From positions 1,178,001 through 1,242,000 of the forward strand of contig NZ_CP133777.1 of the NCBI RefSeq assembly GCF_034347385.1: a stretch of 64,000 nt of DNA, read 5' to 3'. This document shows positions 1 to 9,555 of the stretch, in pieces. The position numbers and the translations under genes were made by a program. Source of the DNA: Actimicrobium sp. CCC2.4. Its GTDB lineage: Bacteria > Pseudomonadota > Gammaproteobacteria > Burkholderiales > Burkholderiaceae_D. The notes under the pieces are model-generated. The model worked only from the letters and a program-made list of their open reading frames with translations. It did not search any database and had not been told where the DNA came from. Within the stretch, counting starts at the first letter, position 1, and each line of letters opens with the position of its first letter.

Positions 1-68
1 AGCAGCAGATCCAGCACATGCACACGGTGCTCGATCAGGCTCTGACGCCACAGGAAAACCTCTTCTGA
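1..68 (+). CDS. zapA: Cell division protein ZapA, C-terminal end (partial)
   Basis: Only the last 21 codons are present, in the frame starting at base 3 and stopping with TGA at 66-68. The residues (ending TPQENLF) resemble the C-terminal coiled-coil end of ZapA, which stabilises FtsZ rings. The main support is context: zapA, 6S RNA and a small downstream gene is a common order in beta- and gammaproteobacteria, and a convincing 6S RNA follows. The fragment is too short to identify by sequence alone. Confidence 0.5.
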   Translation, partial: QQIQHMHTVLDQALTPQENLF

Positions 69-119
69 AATGCGGTCTTTCGGCCCTCTGAAACAGGCCA
101 AAAAAACAGCCAAAAGGGT

Positions 120-147
120 TTGACAGCAGGATCGATCAGAGTAGACT
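120..147 (+). promoter_or_regulatory. Sigma-70 promoter of 6S RNA
   Basis: A perfect -35 hexamer TTGACA at 120-125 is followed after 16 bases by TAGACT at 142-147. Transcription would start near 154, which matches the expected 5' end of the 6S RNA. Confidence 0.7.
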
Positions 148-151
148 TTGA

Positions 152-331
152 CCTCCCTGCAGTGCTCGCGATTGCCATATATTCCTAGAACCATTTATGT
201 GCATCGGCCGCGGAATATTGTTTGGTGGGTGTGCACGTCGCTAGTCCGATGAGCCCGATATTGAACTGACTGCAGCCACCTTGAACCGGTTGGTTCGGGA
301 TGCCGGCAAAGCGGCACCAGCGGGGATTTTT
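152..331 (+). ncRNA. ssrS: 6S RNA
   Basis: 6S RNA mimics an open promoter and sequesters the sigma-70 RNA polymerase holoenzyme in stationary phase. The segment has the order of conserved blocks known from E. coli 6S RNA: a 5' block with GTGCTCGCGA (162-171), a central block TTGGTGGGTGTGCACG (about 221-236), the CACCTTGAACC block (about 279-289) followed by GGTTGGTTCGGG, and a 3' block with CGGCACCAGCGGGGAT that closes the stem with the 5' end. Length of about 180 bases is usual. A strong promoter precedes it and a hairpin terminator follows. The ends are estimates from promoter spacing and the closing stem. A minus-strand reading frame across it is not a gene. Confidence 0.88.
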
Positions 332-339
332 TAGTGGAG

Positions 340-369
340 CGGTTGCATGAAAATGCAGCCGTTTTTTTT
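340..369 (+). terminator. Rho-independent terminator after 6S RNA
   Basis: A 9-bp stem (340-348 with 353-361, one G-U pair) is closed by a GAAA tetraloop and followed by eight T residues at 362-369. It separates the 6S RNA from the EVE gene. Confidence 0.85.
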
Positions 370-407
370 CGCCTTGTTTATTTTCTCCGTTTTTTTGGAC
401 CCTCCCG

Positions 408-875
408 ATGTCCTTTTGGCTCATGAAGTCCGAACCCACCGAAGTCAGCATCGACGATGTACTGGCCGCCCCCGATCAGACCATGCCGTGGTTTGGCATT
501 CGCAATTACCAGTCGCGTAATTTCATGCGCGACGCCATGCGGGTCGGCGATGGCGTGCTGTTCTATCACTCCAGCTGCGCGGCACCCGGCATCGTCGGAC
601 TGGCTGAAGTGGCCAGCACGTCGTATCCGGATTTCACCCAGTTCGAACCGCGCAGCCATTATTTCGATCCGAAAGCCACGCCCGAAAATCCGCGCTGGAT
701 GATGGTCGATATCCGCGCGTTGCGTGCCGTGCCGCTGGTGCCGCTATCGGCGCTGCGGGCGGCCGAGGAACTGGCCGACATGCAGGTACTCAAGCGCGGC
801 AACCGGCTGTCGATATCGCGTGTCGAAGCGGCCGACTGGCGCTGGATCAACCAGCACCTGATTGCGCCTGCCTGA
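408..875 (+). CDS. EVE domain-containing protein
   Basis: The 155-residue protein is a single EVE domain, a PUA-like fold related to YTH domains that is thought to bind modified bases in nucleic acids. The typical start FWLMKSEP is at residues 3-10, followed by the WFGIRNYQSRNFM segment near 28-40 and GVLFYHS near 49-55, which line the base pocket in family members. There is no signal peptide, so it is cytoplasmic. It lies just downstream of the 6S RNA terminator, so it needs its own promoter. The cellular role of bacterial EVE proteins is not settled. Family assignment is firm; function is inferred. Confidence 0.9.
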   Translation: MSFWLMKSEPTEVSIDDVLAAPDQTMPWFGIRNYQSRNFMRDAMRVGDGVLFYHSSCAAPGIVGLAEVASTSYPDFTQFEPRSHYFDPKATPENPRWMMVDIRALRAVPLVPLSALRAAEELADMQVLKRGNRLSISRVEAADWRWINQHLIAPA

Positions 876-938
876 TCGATCCGCTGTCCGTCTTCCTGTC
901 ACCGTAAGCCAGATTCAATCACCCGCAGGAGCATCCCG

Positions 939-1742
939 ATGGACCCTAGCCTGATCATTGCTTTTCTTGTCCTCGGCAGCGCCGTGGGTTTTGCTGCCGG
1001 CCTGCTCGGCATTGGTGGCGGCATGTTGCTGGTGCCATTTATCACGGCGTTGCTGACCTACAAGGACTTCCCGAAAGAGCTCATCATCCACGTGGCCATC
1101 GCCACGTCGCTGGCCACCATCATGTTCACGTCGGTGTCGTCAGTGGTTGCGCATCACCGCCGTGGCGCGGTGCGCTGGGACATCGTCAAGCTGCTTGCAC
1201 CGGGCATACTGATCGGTTCATGGGTCGGTCCGTGGATAGGCCAGCAAATGAACTCGGCCACGCTGGCGATGTTCTTCGCAGTGTTCGTCACCTTTTCTGC
1301 GGCCCAGATGCTGTTCGATAAAAAGCCCTCCGGCACGCGCGGCTTGCCGGGCAATGCCGGCATGTTTGCGGCTGGTGGCGGCATTGGCGTGCTGGCCGGC
1401 CTGGTTGGTGCCGGCGGTGGATTTGTCTCGGTACCGTTCATGACCTGGTGTCAGGTCAAGATCCACAATGCGGTAGCCACCAGTGCCGCGCTCGGTTTTC
1501 CGATTGCGCTGGCGGGGACTTTGTCGAATATCTATTTCGGCTTGTCGATCCCGGACCTGCCGTCCGGTTCGCTGGGCTACATCTATTTGCCGGCATTGCT
1601 GGTGATCTCGATGGCCAGCGTGCTGACGGCTCCGCTGGGCGCGAAGGCGGCGCATGCATTGCCTGTCAAGACGCTGAAAAAGATTTTTGCGGTGATGCTG
1701 TTTTTGCTGGCGGGGTATATGTTTTACAAGGCGTTTTCATAG
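939..1742 (+). CDS. TauE/SafE family sulfite/organosulfonate exporter-like permease
   Basis: This 267-residue protein is very hydrophobic, with about seven or eight membrane segments and the internal duplication typical of the TauE/SafE (DUF81) family. The glycine-rich motif GFAAGLLGIGGG at about residues 17-28 is echoed by GGIGVLAGLVGAGGG at about 145-159. Members move anions such as sulfite, sulfoacetate or other organic anions across the inner membrane; the substrate cannot be read from sequence. AGGAG lies just upstream of the ATG. The gene converges with the malonyl-CoA synthetase gene; a palindromic repeat, not a T-rich terminator, lies between them. Confidence 0.88.
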   Translation: MDPSLIIAFLVLGSAVGFAAGLLGIGGGMLLVPFITALLTYKDFPKELIIHVAIATSLATIMFTSVSSVVAHHRRGAVRWDIVKLLAPGILIGSWVGPWIGQQMNSATLAMFFAVFVTFSAAQMLFDKKPSGTRGLPGNAGMFAAGGGIGVLAGLVGAGGGFVSVPFMTWCQVKIHNAVATSAALGFPIALAGTLSNIYFGLSIPDLPSGSLGYIYLPALLVISMASVLTAPLGAKAAHALPVKTLKKIFAVMLFLLAGYMFYKAFS

Positions 1743-1778
1743 GGTGCAATAAGCGCAGGGCAGTGCACCGGATGTACC
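1743..1778. repeat. Dispersed palindromic intergenic repeat, copy 1
   Basis: The segment has GGTGCA and TGCACC arms around a core containing CGCAGGGCA. A closely matching copy is at 56429-56466; they differ at only a few positions over about 36 bases. Both lie at the 3' ends of genes, as expected for REP-like elements. Confidence 0.6.
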
Positions 1779-3277
<1,499 letters not shown>

Positions 3278-3278
<1 letters not shown>

Positions 3279-4081
3279 CAGGAGGCGACTTTCTGGCTGC
3301 GGTAAGCGATCACAAGTAACACGATGCCCAGCACGATCATGGGCACCGACAACATCTGTCCGGCCGAGATCGTCACCGGTCCGAGCGGGACCAGATAATC
3401 GGGTGTGCGGAAGTATTCCGTGAAGAAGCGGGCGCAGCCGTAGCCCAGCGCGAACAGGCCGCTGACCGCCATGCGCGGTCGTGCCTTGCGCGCATACAGC
3501 CACAGCACGATGAACAGCAGCAGGCCATCAACCAGCGCCTGATAGAGCGGCGACGGATGGCGCGGCAGGTTATCGACATTCGGCCAGATCATCGCCCACG
3601 GCAGCGACGCATCGGCGATACGGCCAGGCAGTTCAGCGTTAATGAAATTGCCGATGCGGCCAAACGCGTAACCCAGCGGCACCAGCGGCGCAATGAAATC
3701 CATCACATCCATCAGATGGCGGCCGCGCCGGCGACTCCAGATCGCCATTGCCAGCAGCACGCCAAGAAAGCCGCCGTGGAAGGACATGCCGCCTTTCCAG
3801 ACCATGAAGATCTCGAGCGGATTGCTGAAATAAAAGGCAGGGTTATAAAACAGGACTTCGCCAAGCCGGCCACCAATGACGACACCAAGCACGCCATAAA
3901 ACAGCATGTCATCGAGGTCTTCTTTTTTCCAGCCCATCACGGCAATGTGGGCCTGCTTGATGCGCAGCCGGCCGAGCAGGATGAATTGGGCAAAGGCGGC
4001 CAGATACATCAGTCCGTACCAGCGAATTGCCAGCGGGCCAAGGTGGATGGCAATCGGGTCCGGCATCGGATGGATCAGCAT
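3278..4081 (-). CDS. lgt: Prolipoprotein diacylglyceryl transferase
   Basis: Lgt transfers diacylglycerol from phosphatidylglycerol to the lipobox cysteine of prolipoproteins in the inner membrane, the first step of lipoprotein maturation. The 267-residue multi-pass protein has the expected length. The HGG segment (His102) and the signature [14 protein letters not shown] (residues 141-154, with Arg142, Asn145 and Glu150 at the positions of the essential E. coli residues) are present. The first residues are followed by IRWYGLMY, typical of the first membrane helix. It lies 13 bases after the LysR gene and overlaps the malonyl-CoA synthetase gene, suggesting one minus-strand operon. Confidence 0.95.
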
Positions 4082-4094
4082 GAGAGATTTTGCA

Positions 4095-4991
4095 TCAGGT
4101 TTTCTTTCGCAATAAGTCGAGGAAGGCGTGCAGTACCGGCGAGTGATTGTCGCGTCGCCAGGCCAGCCCGGTGTCGACCAGCGGGGTCTTGCCGCGCAAG
4201 GTTTTGTATTCGACGCCGGGGCGCTTCAGATTGGAAACGGATTGTGGCACAAGTGCGATGCCCATACCCGCAGAAACCAGCCCGACGATGGTTTGCATCT
4301 GGATCGCTTCCTGGCCGATATGCGGCGTAAGGCCGGCAGCGCGGAAGGTGGCGAGGATGGCATCGTGGAAGGCCGGGGCGATGCGGCGCGGGAAGATGAT
4401 CAGCGGTAGTCCGGCCACTGCCTTGAGTGAGACGGCGGTGCTGCCGGCCAGTGCCTTGATGCCCCTCGGTGCAGCCAGGATCAGCGGCTCCGACAGCACG
4501 CGCAAATAGGCCAGTTCGGTGGCGGATTTTTCGGGCAGCGGGGCGATCAGCAGGCCGACATCGATACGGTTCTGGGCCAGGTCATCGAGCTGGATGTCGG
4601 TGGTGGCTTCGCGCAGTTCGATATGCACTTGCGGATAGTGTTCGCGAAATTCGCGCAGGAACGGCGGCAGCACGCTGTAGTCGGCGGTCGAGACGAAGGC
4701 CAGCACCAGTCGTCCCGATTCGCCCGACGCGGCCAGCCGCACCAGTTCCGGCAGCGCATGCGCCTGCGCCAGCAAGCGGCGCGCTTCGGTCAGCAGCGCG
4801 CTGCCGGCCGGGGTCAGCGCAACGCTGCGGTTGGTGCGGGCGAACAGCCGGTGGCCCAGTCCGGCTTCGAGCGCTTGTATTGTTTGCGATAACGGTGGCT
4901 GCGTCATGTGCAGTCGCGCGGCGGCGCGGCCGAAGTGGAGTTCTTCGGCCACCGTCACAAAATATCGTAGCTGACGCAGTTCGATGGTCAT
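4095..4991 (-). CDS. LysR family transcriptional regulator
   Basis: This 298-residue protein has a winged helix-turn-helix at residues 4-63 ([21 protein letters not shown], then [12 protein letters not shown]) followed by a two-lobed substrate-binding domain from about residue 90. It is transcribed away from ilvD, with 117 bases between the start codons. A GATTC-N15-GAATC dyad in that gap is a candidate binding site. Divergent LysR genes often control the facing gene, so ilvD is the natural guess, but lgt and the malonyl-CoA synthetase gene downstream could also be affected. The effector is not predictable. Confidence 0.9.
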   Translation of the reverse strand: MTIELRQLRYFVTVAEELHFGRAAARLHMTQPPLSQTIQALEAGLGHRLFARTNRSVALTPAGSALLTEARRLLAQAHALPELVRLAASGESGRLVLAFVSTADYSVLPPFLREFREHYPQVHIELREATTDIQLDDLAQNRIDVGLLIAPLPEKSATELAYLRVLSEPLILAAPRGIKALAGSTAVSLKAVAGLPLIIFPRRIAPAFHDAILATFRAAGLTPHIGQEAIQMQTIVGLVSAGMGIALVPQSVSNLKRPGVEYKTLRGKTPLVDTGLAWRRDNHSPVLHAFLDLLRKKT

Positions 4992-5019
4992 GGATTCCGG
5001 GGATCTCCGATTAGGTCGG

Positions 5020-5044
5020 GATTCGTCTCAATCCCGCGTGAATC
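5020..5044. promoter_or_regulatory. Candidate LysR operator between the LysR gene and ilvD
   Basis: An inverted repeat GATTC (5020-5024) and GAATC (5040-5044) is separated by 15 bases and lies in the 117-base divergent gap. Spacing and ATTC/GAAT symmetry resemble LysR recognition half-sites. This is pattern-based only. Confidence 0.35.
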
Positions 5045-5108
5045 ATATATTTGACAGCCTGCAGCACGCAAGGCAATGTAGCGCTTTTATTCGCTTCCGG
5101 AGACTTCC

Positions 5109-6782
5109 ATGGCATTCAATCGCCGCTCGAAAAATATCACCCAGGGCGTCTCGCGCAGCCCGAACCGTTCGATGTATTACGCCATGGGCTACGAGAAGGC
5201 CGACTTCGACAAGCCGATGATCGGCATCGCCAACGGTCACTCGACCATCACGCCGTGCAATTCGGGTCTGCAGAAGCTGGCCGACATCGCGATTTCGACG
5301 ATCAAGGAAGCCGGCGGTAATCCGCAAGTATTCGGCACGCCGACGATTTCAGATGGCATGTCGATGGGCACCGAAGGGATGAAGTACTCGCTGATTTCAC
5401 GCGAAGTCATCGCCGATTGCATCGAGACTGCCGTCAATGGCCAGTGGCTCGATGGCTGCCTCGTCATCGGCGGTTGCGACAAGAACATGCCGGGCGGGAT
5501 GATCGCGATGGCGCGCACCAATGTGCCGAGCATCTATGTCTACGGCGGCACGATCAAGCCGGGCAACTGGAAGGGCAAGGACCTGACCATCGTCTCGGCG
5601 TTCGAGGCCGTCGGCGAGTTTTCGGCCGGTCGCATGTCGCAGGAAGATTTTGATGGCATCGAGCGCAATGCCTGCCCGTCGTCGGGTTCATGCGGCGGCA
5701 TGTACACCGCCAACACGATGTCGTCGTCGTTCGAAGCAATGGGCATGTCGCTGATGTATTCATCGACGATGGCCAATCCGGACGATGAAAAAACCGGCTC
5801 CTGCGCCGAGTCCGCCCGGGTACTGATCGAAGCCGTCAAGAAAGACCTGAAGCCGCGCGACATCATCACCCGCAAGTCGATCGAAAATGCCGTGTCGCTG
5901 ATCATGGCTACCGGTGGATCGACCAACGCGGTGCTGCATTTCCTGGCGATTGCCCATGCTGCCGAAGTCGAATGGACGCTTGATGATTTCGAAGCCGTGC
6001 GTTTGCGCGTGCCGGTCATCTGCGACCTCAAACCTTCCGGTAAATATGTCGCGACCGACCTGCACAAGGCCGGCGGGATTCCACAGGTGCTCAAGTTGCT
6101 GCTCAATGCAGGCTTGCTGCACGGCGACTGTATGACCATTACCGGTCGCACCATGGCCGAGGAACTGGCTGCGCTGCCGGACGTGCCGCGCGCCGACCAG
6201 CACGTGATCCACACCATCGAGACCGCGCTGTACAAGCAAGGCCATCTGGCCATCCTGAAAGGCAACCTGTCACCTGAAGGTTGCGTGGCCAAGATCACCG
6301 GCCTGAAGAACCCGGTCATCACCGGACCGGCACGGGTATTCGACGATGAATACACGGCGATGGATGCGATCCTGGCTGACGAGATCAAGCCGGGCGATGT
6401 GCTGGTGATGCGCTACCTCGGACCAAAGGGCGGACCGGGCATGCCGGAAATGCTGGCGCCGACGGCGGCGCTGATCGGCAAGGGCCTCGGTGAAACGGTG
6501 GGCCTGATTACCGACGGCCGTTTTTCGGGCGGGACATGGGGGATGGTGGTGGGTCACGTGTCACCGGAAGCTTTCCTGGGTGGCACGATTGCGCTGGTGC
6601 AGGAGGGCGACTCGGTCACCATCGATGCACGTCAGTTGCTGATCCAGCTCAATGTCGCTGACGACGAAATCGCTCGCCGTCGTGCCTTGTGGACAGCGCC
6701 GGCACCGCGTTACACGCGTGGCGTGCTGGCCAAGTTTGCCAGACTGGCGTCGTCTGCCAGCAAGGGGGCGGTGACTGACTGA
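5109..6782 (+). CDS. ilvD: Dihydroxy-acid dehydratase
   Basis: IlvD dehydrates 2,3-dihydroxy-isovalerate and 2,3-dihydroxy-3-methylvalerate to the keto acids that precede valine and isoleucine. The protein is 557 residues, the usual length of the [2Fe-2S] class. The three cluster cysteines are visible: Cys50 (ITPCNSG), Cys123 ([10 protein letters not shown]) and Cys195 in [16 protein letters not shown]. The C-terminal [14 protein letters not shown] segment holds the catalytic serine region. GGAG precedes the ATG at good spacing. It is monocistronic here and faces a LysR-type regulator. Confidence 0.96.
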   Translation: MAFNRRSKNITQGVSRSPNRSMYYAMGYEKADFDKPMIGIANGHSTITPCNSGLQKLADIAISTIKEAGGNPQVFGTPTISDGMSMGTEGMKYSLISREVIADCIETAVNGQWLDGCLVIGGCDKNMPGGMIAMARTNVPSIYVYGGTIKPGNWKGKDLTIVSAFEAVGEFSAGRMSQEDFDGIERNACPSSGSCGGMYTANTMSSSFEAMGMSLMYSSTMANPDDEKTGSCAESARVLIEAVKKDLKPRDIITRKSIENAVSLIMATGGSTNAVLHFLAIAHAAEVEWTLDDFEAVRLRVPVICDLKPSGKYVATDLHKAGGIPQVLKLLLNAGLLHGDCMTITGRTMAEELAALPDVPRADQHVIHTIETALYKQGHLAILKGNLSPEGCVAKITGLKNPVITGPARVFDDEYTAMDAILADEIKPGDVLVMRYLGPKGGPGMPEMLAPTAALIGKGLGETVGLITDGRFSGGTWGMVVGHVSPEAFLGGTIALVQEGDSVTIDARQLLIQLNVADDEIARRRALWTAPAPRYTRGVLAKFARLASSASKGAVTD

Positions 6783-6826
6783 TGGGTTTCCGGCGAAGAT
6801 AAACGGACTGCATGTGACGAAACGGA

Positions 6827-7060
6827 TTACCGGCGGGGTGGTTTTTTCTCGAAGGTTTTTCTGACACGTTCTTCACGAATGCGATCCATGTCGTCGTGAG
6901 CCTTGCGCTTGTCGAGCCCGAAAATGGGTTCGATAAATTCGAACCAGATGAAGGCGACGCCGAACAAGCCTGCGATCCACCACCAGGACAAGTTGGCGAC
7001 GGGGCCGAGTTCAAAGTAGCGCAGCAGGCCCAGAACAACGATGAGTATGATGATCGGCAT
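6827..7060 (-). CDS. Small Trp-rich membrane protein (TIGR04438 type)
   Basis: The 77-residue protein starts at the ATG at 7060, preceded by AAGGGGA; an upstream in-frame start lacks such a site. Residues 1-45 form two closely spaced hydrophobic segments with the tryptophan cluster NLSWWWIAGLFGVAFIWFEF, and the C-terminal third is highly charged (DDMDRIREERVRK). This matches the small tryptophan-rich family found almost only in Burkholderiales. Function is unknown; the topology suggests an inner-membrane protein with a cytoplasmic basic tail. Confidence 0.8.
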   Translation of the reverse strand: MPIIILIVVLGLLRYFELGPVANLSWWWIAGLFGVAFIWFEFIEPIFGLDKRKAHDDMDRIREERVRKTFEKKPPRR

Positions 7061-7219
7061 TGCGATTCCCCTTTCTTGCAGGATATTGTGTATGGAAGTA
7101 ACGGTCAATCACAGCGGTCAACGATCCCTGGCGGCGACCGTTAATTTGTCACAACTTCGCTGCGCAGGCATTCCCGTAATCCACGGTAGAATCGGTCGCT
7201 AGCCTTTAGGGAGATCGCA

Positions 7220-7528
7220 ATGAAACAATACCTGCTCGTCGGTGTGGCCCTGAGTGCACTATGGTCGAATGGAGCACTGGCCAATGCCGATCTGGCCAAG
7301 TCAAAGAATTGCATGGCATGCCATGCAGTGGCCAACAAGGTGGTTGGTCCCGGATTCAAGGATGTGGCAGCCAAATATGCCGGACAAAAAGATGCGGAAG
7401 ACAAGCTGACGCAAAAAGTCCTCAAAGGTGGCGGTGGTAACTGGGGTGCGGTACCGATGCCAGCCAATGCCCAGGTCAGCGAGGCCGAAGCGCGTACCTT
7501 GGTCAAATGGATACTGACGCTGAAATAA
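7220..7528 (+). CDS. Class I c-type cytochrome (c-551/c-552 type)
   Basis: This 102-residue periplasmic electron carrier has a signal peptide of about 21 residues (cleavage after GALA), a single CMACH haem-attachment motif at residues 31-35 and a likely axial Met at residue 80 (VPMPAN). Size and motif spacing fit the small c-551/c-552 group that donates electrons to terminal oxidases or nitrite reductase. GGGAG lies upstream of the ATG. It is followed by a strong bidirectional terminator shared with the convergent gene. Confidence 0.92.
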   Translation: MKQYLLVGVALSALWSNGALANADLAKSKNCMACHAVANKVVGPGFKDVAAKYAGQKDAEDKLTQKVLKGGGGNWGAVPMPANAQVSEAEARTLVKWILTLK

Positions 7529-7540
7529 GCGTCGCACAGT

Positions 7541-7579
7541 AAAAAAAGCCGCCGGGTTTATCGACCCGGCGGCTTTTTT
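7541..7579. terminator. Bidirectional Rho-independent terminator
   Basis: A perfect 10-bp stem (7548-7557 with 7564-7573) is flanked by seven A residues on the left and six T residues on the right, so it can end transcription of both the cytochrome gene and the convergent metallo-hydrolase gene. Confidence 0.9.
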
Positions 7580-7595
7580 CATGGGTGCGACAGGT

Positions 7596-8597
7596 TTAGC
7601 GACCGATGCCGAACGGCGCGTACTGGACCGGTACCCAGCCATAGCCCTTACCCTCGCTGCGCAACTGGCCTATGCCAGGAAAAGGCAGATGCGCACCCGC
7701 GACATAAGTTTGCTTGCTGACCGCTTCGTCGAAGATTTTTTTGCGTGCCGGCACAGCCTTGCTGCTGTCGTTGTCAAAACCAATGGCGATCGCAGGACGC
7801 GGGAATTGCACCGCATAGCTGTGGATCAGGTCGCCCAGAATCAGCAGGGTCTGGTCCTTGGAGGTGACTTGATAGCTGGTGTGGCCGGGCGTGTGTCCCG
7901 GTGTTGCTATTGGCGTGATGCCGGCTACGAGGGTCTCGCCGCTGGTGAACGGCTTGAACTTGCCGGCATCGATGTAGGGCTGGACCGATTCGCGGGCCAT
8001 CTTGAAAAAGCCTTGCGCCTCTTTCGGGGCTTTTGCAGCGATTGCCGCATCCAGCCAGAAATCTGCGTCGGCCTTGGCCGGACGCACTGTTGCATTTGGA
8101 TAGGCCAGCTTGCCATCGGCATCGAGCAGTCCGCAGGCATGGTCCGGGTGTAGATGGGTGATGACGATGGTATCGACTTGCGATGGCTCGTAGCCGGCGG
8201 CCTTCAGGTTGGCAGGCAAGCCACCGAGCGTCGGACCAAAGCATTTGGCCGCGCCGGTATCAACCAGGACCAGATTGCTGCCGGTATTGATCAGGTAGGC
8301 ATTGACCGCTGTCTGGATCCCTTTCTTGTTGACGAACGAGCGTGCCAGCAAGGTCTGGATTTCTTTTGGTGTCGCATTTTTCAGCAGCGCCGTATCGAGT
8401 TCGATATAGCCGTCATACAGCGCCGTAACTTCAAAGTCGCCGACAGCCATCCGGTAGAAACCGGGTACCTGAGTCTTGACCTGGGCTGGTGCGACGGCCA
8501 GTGCGGCGGTCGGTGCCAGCAAGGTGCAGGTGGCCAGTCCGGCCAGGGCCAGCGTCAGGACGCTGCGTTTTGCAAAATGAAAAGTGGTTGATGCCAT
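7596..8597 (-). CDS. Exported MBL-fold metallo-hydrolase
   Basis: The 333-residue protein has an N-terminal signal peptide (basic start, hydrophobic stretch about residues 12-34, cleavage likely after AALA). The metallo-beta-lactamase fold is shown by HLHPDH at residues 148-153, GHTPGHTSYQV and the later ILGDLIHS segment that supplies further metal ligands. Such periplasmic enzymes include lactonases and uncharacterised hydrolases; the substrate is not predictable. It converges with the cytochrome c gene. The gene upstream on the same strand is an SDR, about 100 bases away, and may be unrelated. Confidence 0.85.
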   Translation of the reverse strand: MASTTFHFAKRSVLTLALAGLATCTLLAPTAALAVAPAQVKTQVPGFYRMAVGDFEVTALYDGYIELDTALLKNATPKEIQTLLARSFVNKKGIQTAVNAYLINTGSNLVLVDTGAAKCFGPTLGGLPANLKAAGYEPSQVDTIVITHLHPDHACGLLDADGKLAYPNATVRPAKADADFWLDAAIAAKAPKEAQGFFKMARESVQPYIDAGKFKPFTSGETLVAGITPIATPGHTPGHTSYQVTSKDQTLLILGDLIHSYAVQFPRPAIAIGFDNDSSKAVPARKKIFDEAVSKQTYVAGAHLPFPGIGQLRSEGKGYGWVPVQYAPFGIGR

Positions 8598-8702
8598 GGT
8601 GATCTCTTTGGTGGATGGATTGGCAGGTGTCTTGGTAAATTTTTTTACCAGTGGGCAGGATAGGTGATCGCGGTGATGTCTGCCGGCGATGCTGTCATTG
8701 CG

Positions 8703-9476
8703 TTATCGCCCCAGCGTCGGGAATTTGGCAAAGCCACTGTCGACCAGAATAAATTCGCCGGTGGTGCGGGCCGCGCCGTTGCAGAGCCAGTAACAGGCAT
8801 CGGCGACATCGTCGGGCTGTATCGTCGATGCCAGCGGCGTGACCTTCTCGTAGTTTGTGCGCATCGCGTCATAGCGTTCGATACCCATGCCCTGCTGCAG
8901 CCAGGGTGTCTCGACCAGACCCGGCCCGACCGCATTGACCCGGATCGCCGGTGCCAGCGCGCGTGCCATGCCAAAGGTCATCGCATTGAGTGCGCCTTTC
9001 GATGCCATGTAGGCAAGGCAGGAGCCGCTACCCATCACCGACGCCACCGACGAGACGTTGACCACGCCAGCGCCCGGATGACGCTGCATCAGCGGTACGA
9101 AGGCACGGATCATCTGGTAGGCGCCGATCACGTTGACGGCATAGATGTCATGGAAGTCCTGCGCCGACAAACCATCCAGATCGGTGGCAGCGACAAACTT
9201 CGTTGTGCCGGCATTGTTGACCAGCGCATCGGTGCGCTGCCACTTCGCATCGACCGCTCCGGCCAGCGCGCGACAGTCGGCATCCAGCGAGACATCGGCC
9301 TGCATCACCAGCACGTCTGCACCGAGCGCGCGGCATTGTCCGGCGACGACATTGGCCGGTTCCGGATTGCGCGAAAAATTGATGACGACGTTGTAGCCGT
9401 TGCGGGCAAACAAGCGCGCGGTGGCGGCACCGATGCCGGACGATGATCCGGTAATGACTGCTACTTTTTTAGACAT
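8703..9476 (-). CDS. SDR family oxidoreductase
   Basis: The protein is a 257-residue classical short-chain dehydrogenase. The cofactor motif GSSSGIG is at residues 10-16, NNAG at 87-90, and the catalytic Ser142/143, Tyr156 and Lys160 (YMASK) are in place. The residue pattern after the second strand (NFSRNPEP) favours NADP. The substrate cannot be read from sequence; FabG-like and sugar or alcohol dehydrogenases share this architecture. It lies downstream of livK but a terminator separates them. Confidence 0.88.
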   Translation of the reverse strand: MSKKVAVITGSSSGIGAATARLFARNGYNVVINFSRNPEPANVVAGQCRALGADVLVMQADVSLDADCRALAGAVDAKWQRTDALVNNAGTTKFVAATDLDGLSAQDFHDIYAVNVIGAYQMIRAFVPLMQRHPGAGVVNVSSVASVMGSGSCLAYMASKGALNAMTFGMARALAPAIRVNAVGPGLVETPWLQQGMGIERYDAMRTNYEKVTPLASTIQPDDVADACYWLCNGAARTTGEFILVDSGFAKFPTLGR

Positions 9477-9501
9477 GACACCCTCAAGAAAAAAACAGAC
9501 G

Positions 9502-9532
9502 AAAAAAAACGCCCCGATCTTGCGATCGCGGC
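9502..9532 (-). terminator. Rho-independent terminator after livK
   Basis: Read on the minus strand, a 10-bp stem with one mismatch (arms 9523-9532 and 9510-9519) is followed by eight T residues (A run 9502-9509 on the plus strand). Confidence 0.75.
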
Positions 9533-9555
9533 GTCTTGTGCAGCAGGTCAGATAA

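Noticed and set aside
3557..4330. A 257-codon plus-strand frame across lgt and the LysR gene
   Set aside because: It is antisense to lgt, whose catalytic motifs are intact, and has shadow-type composition.
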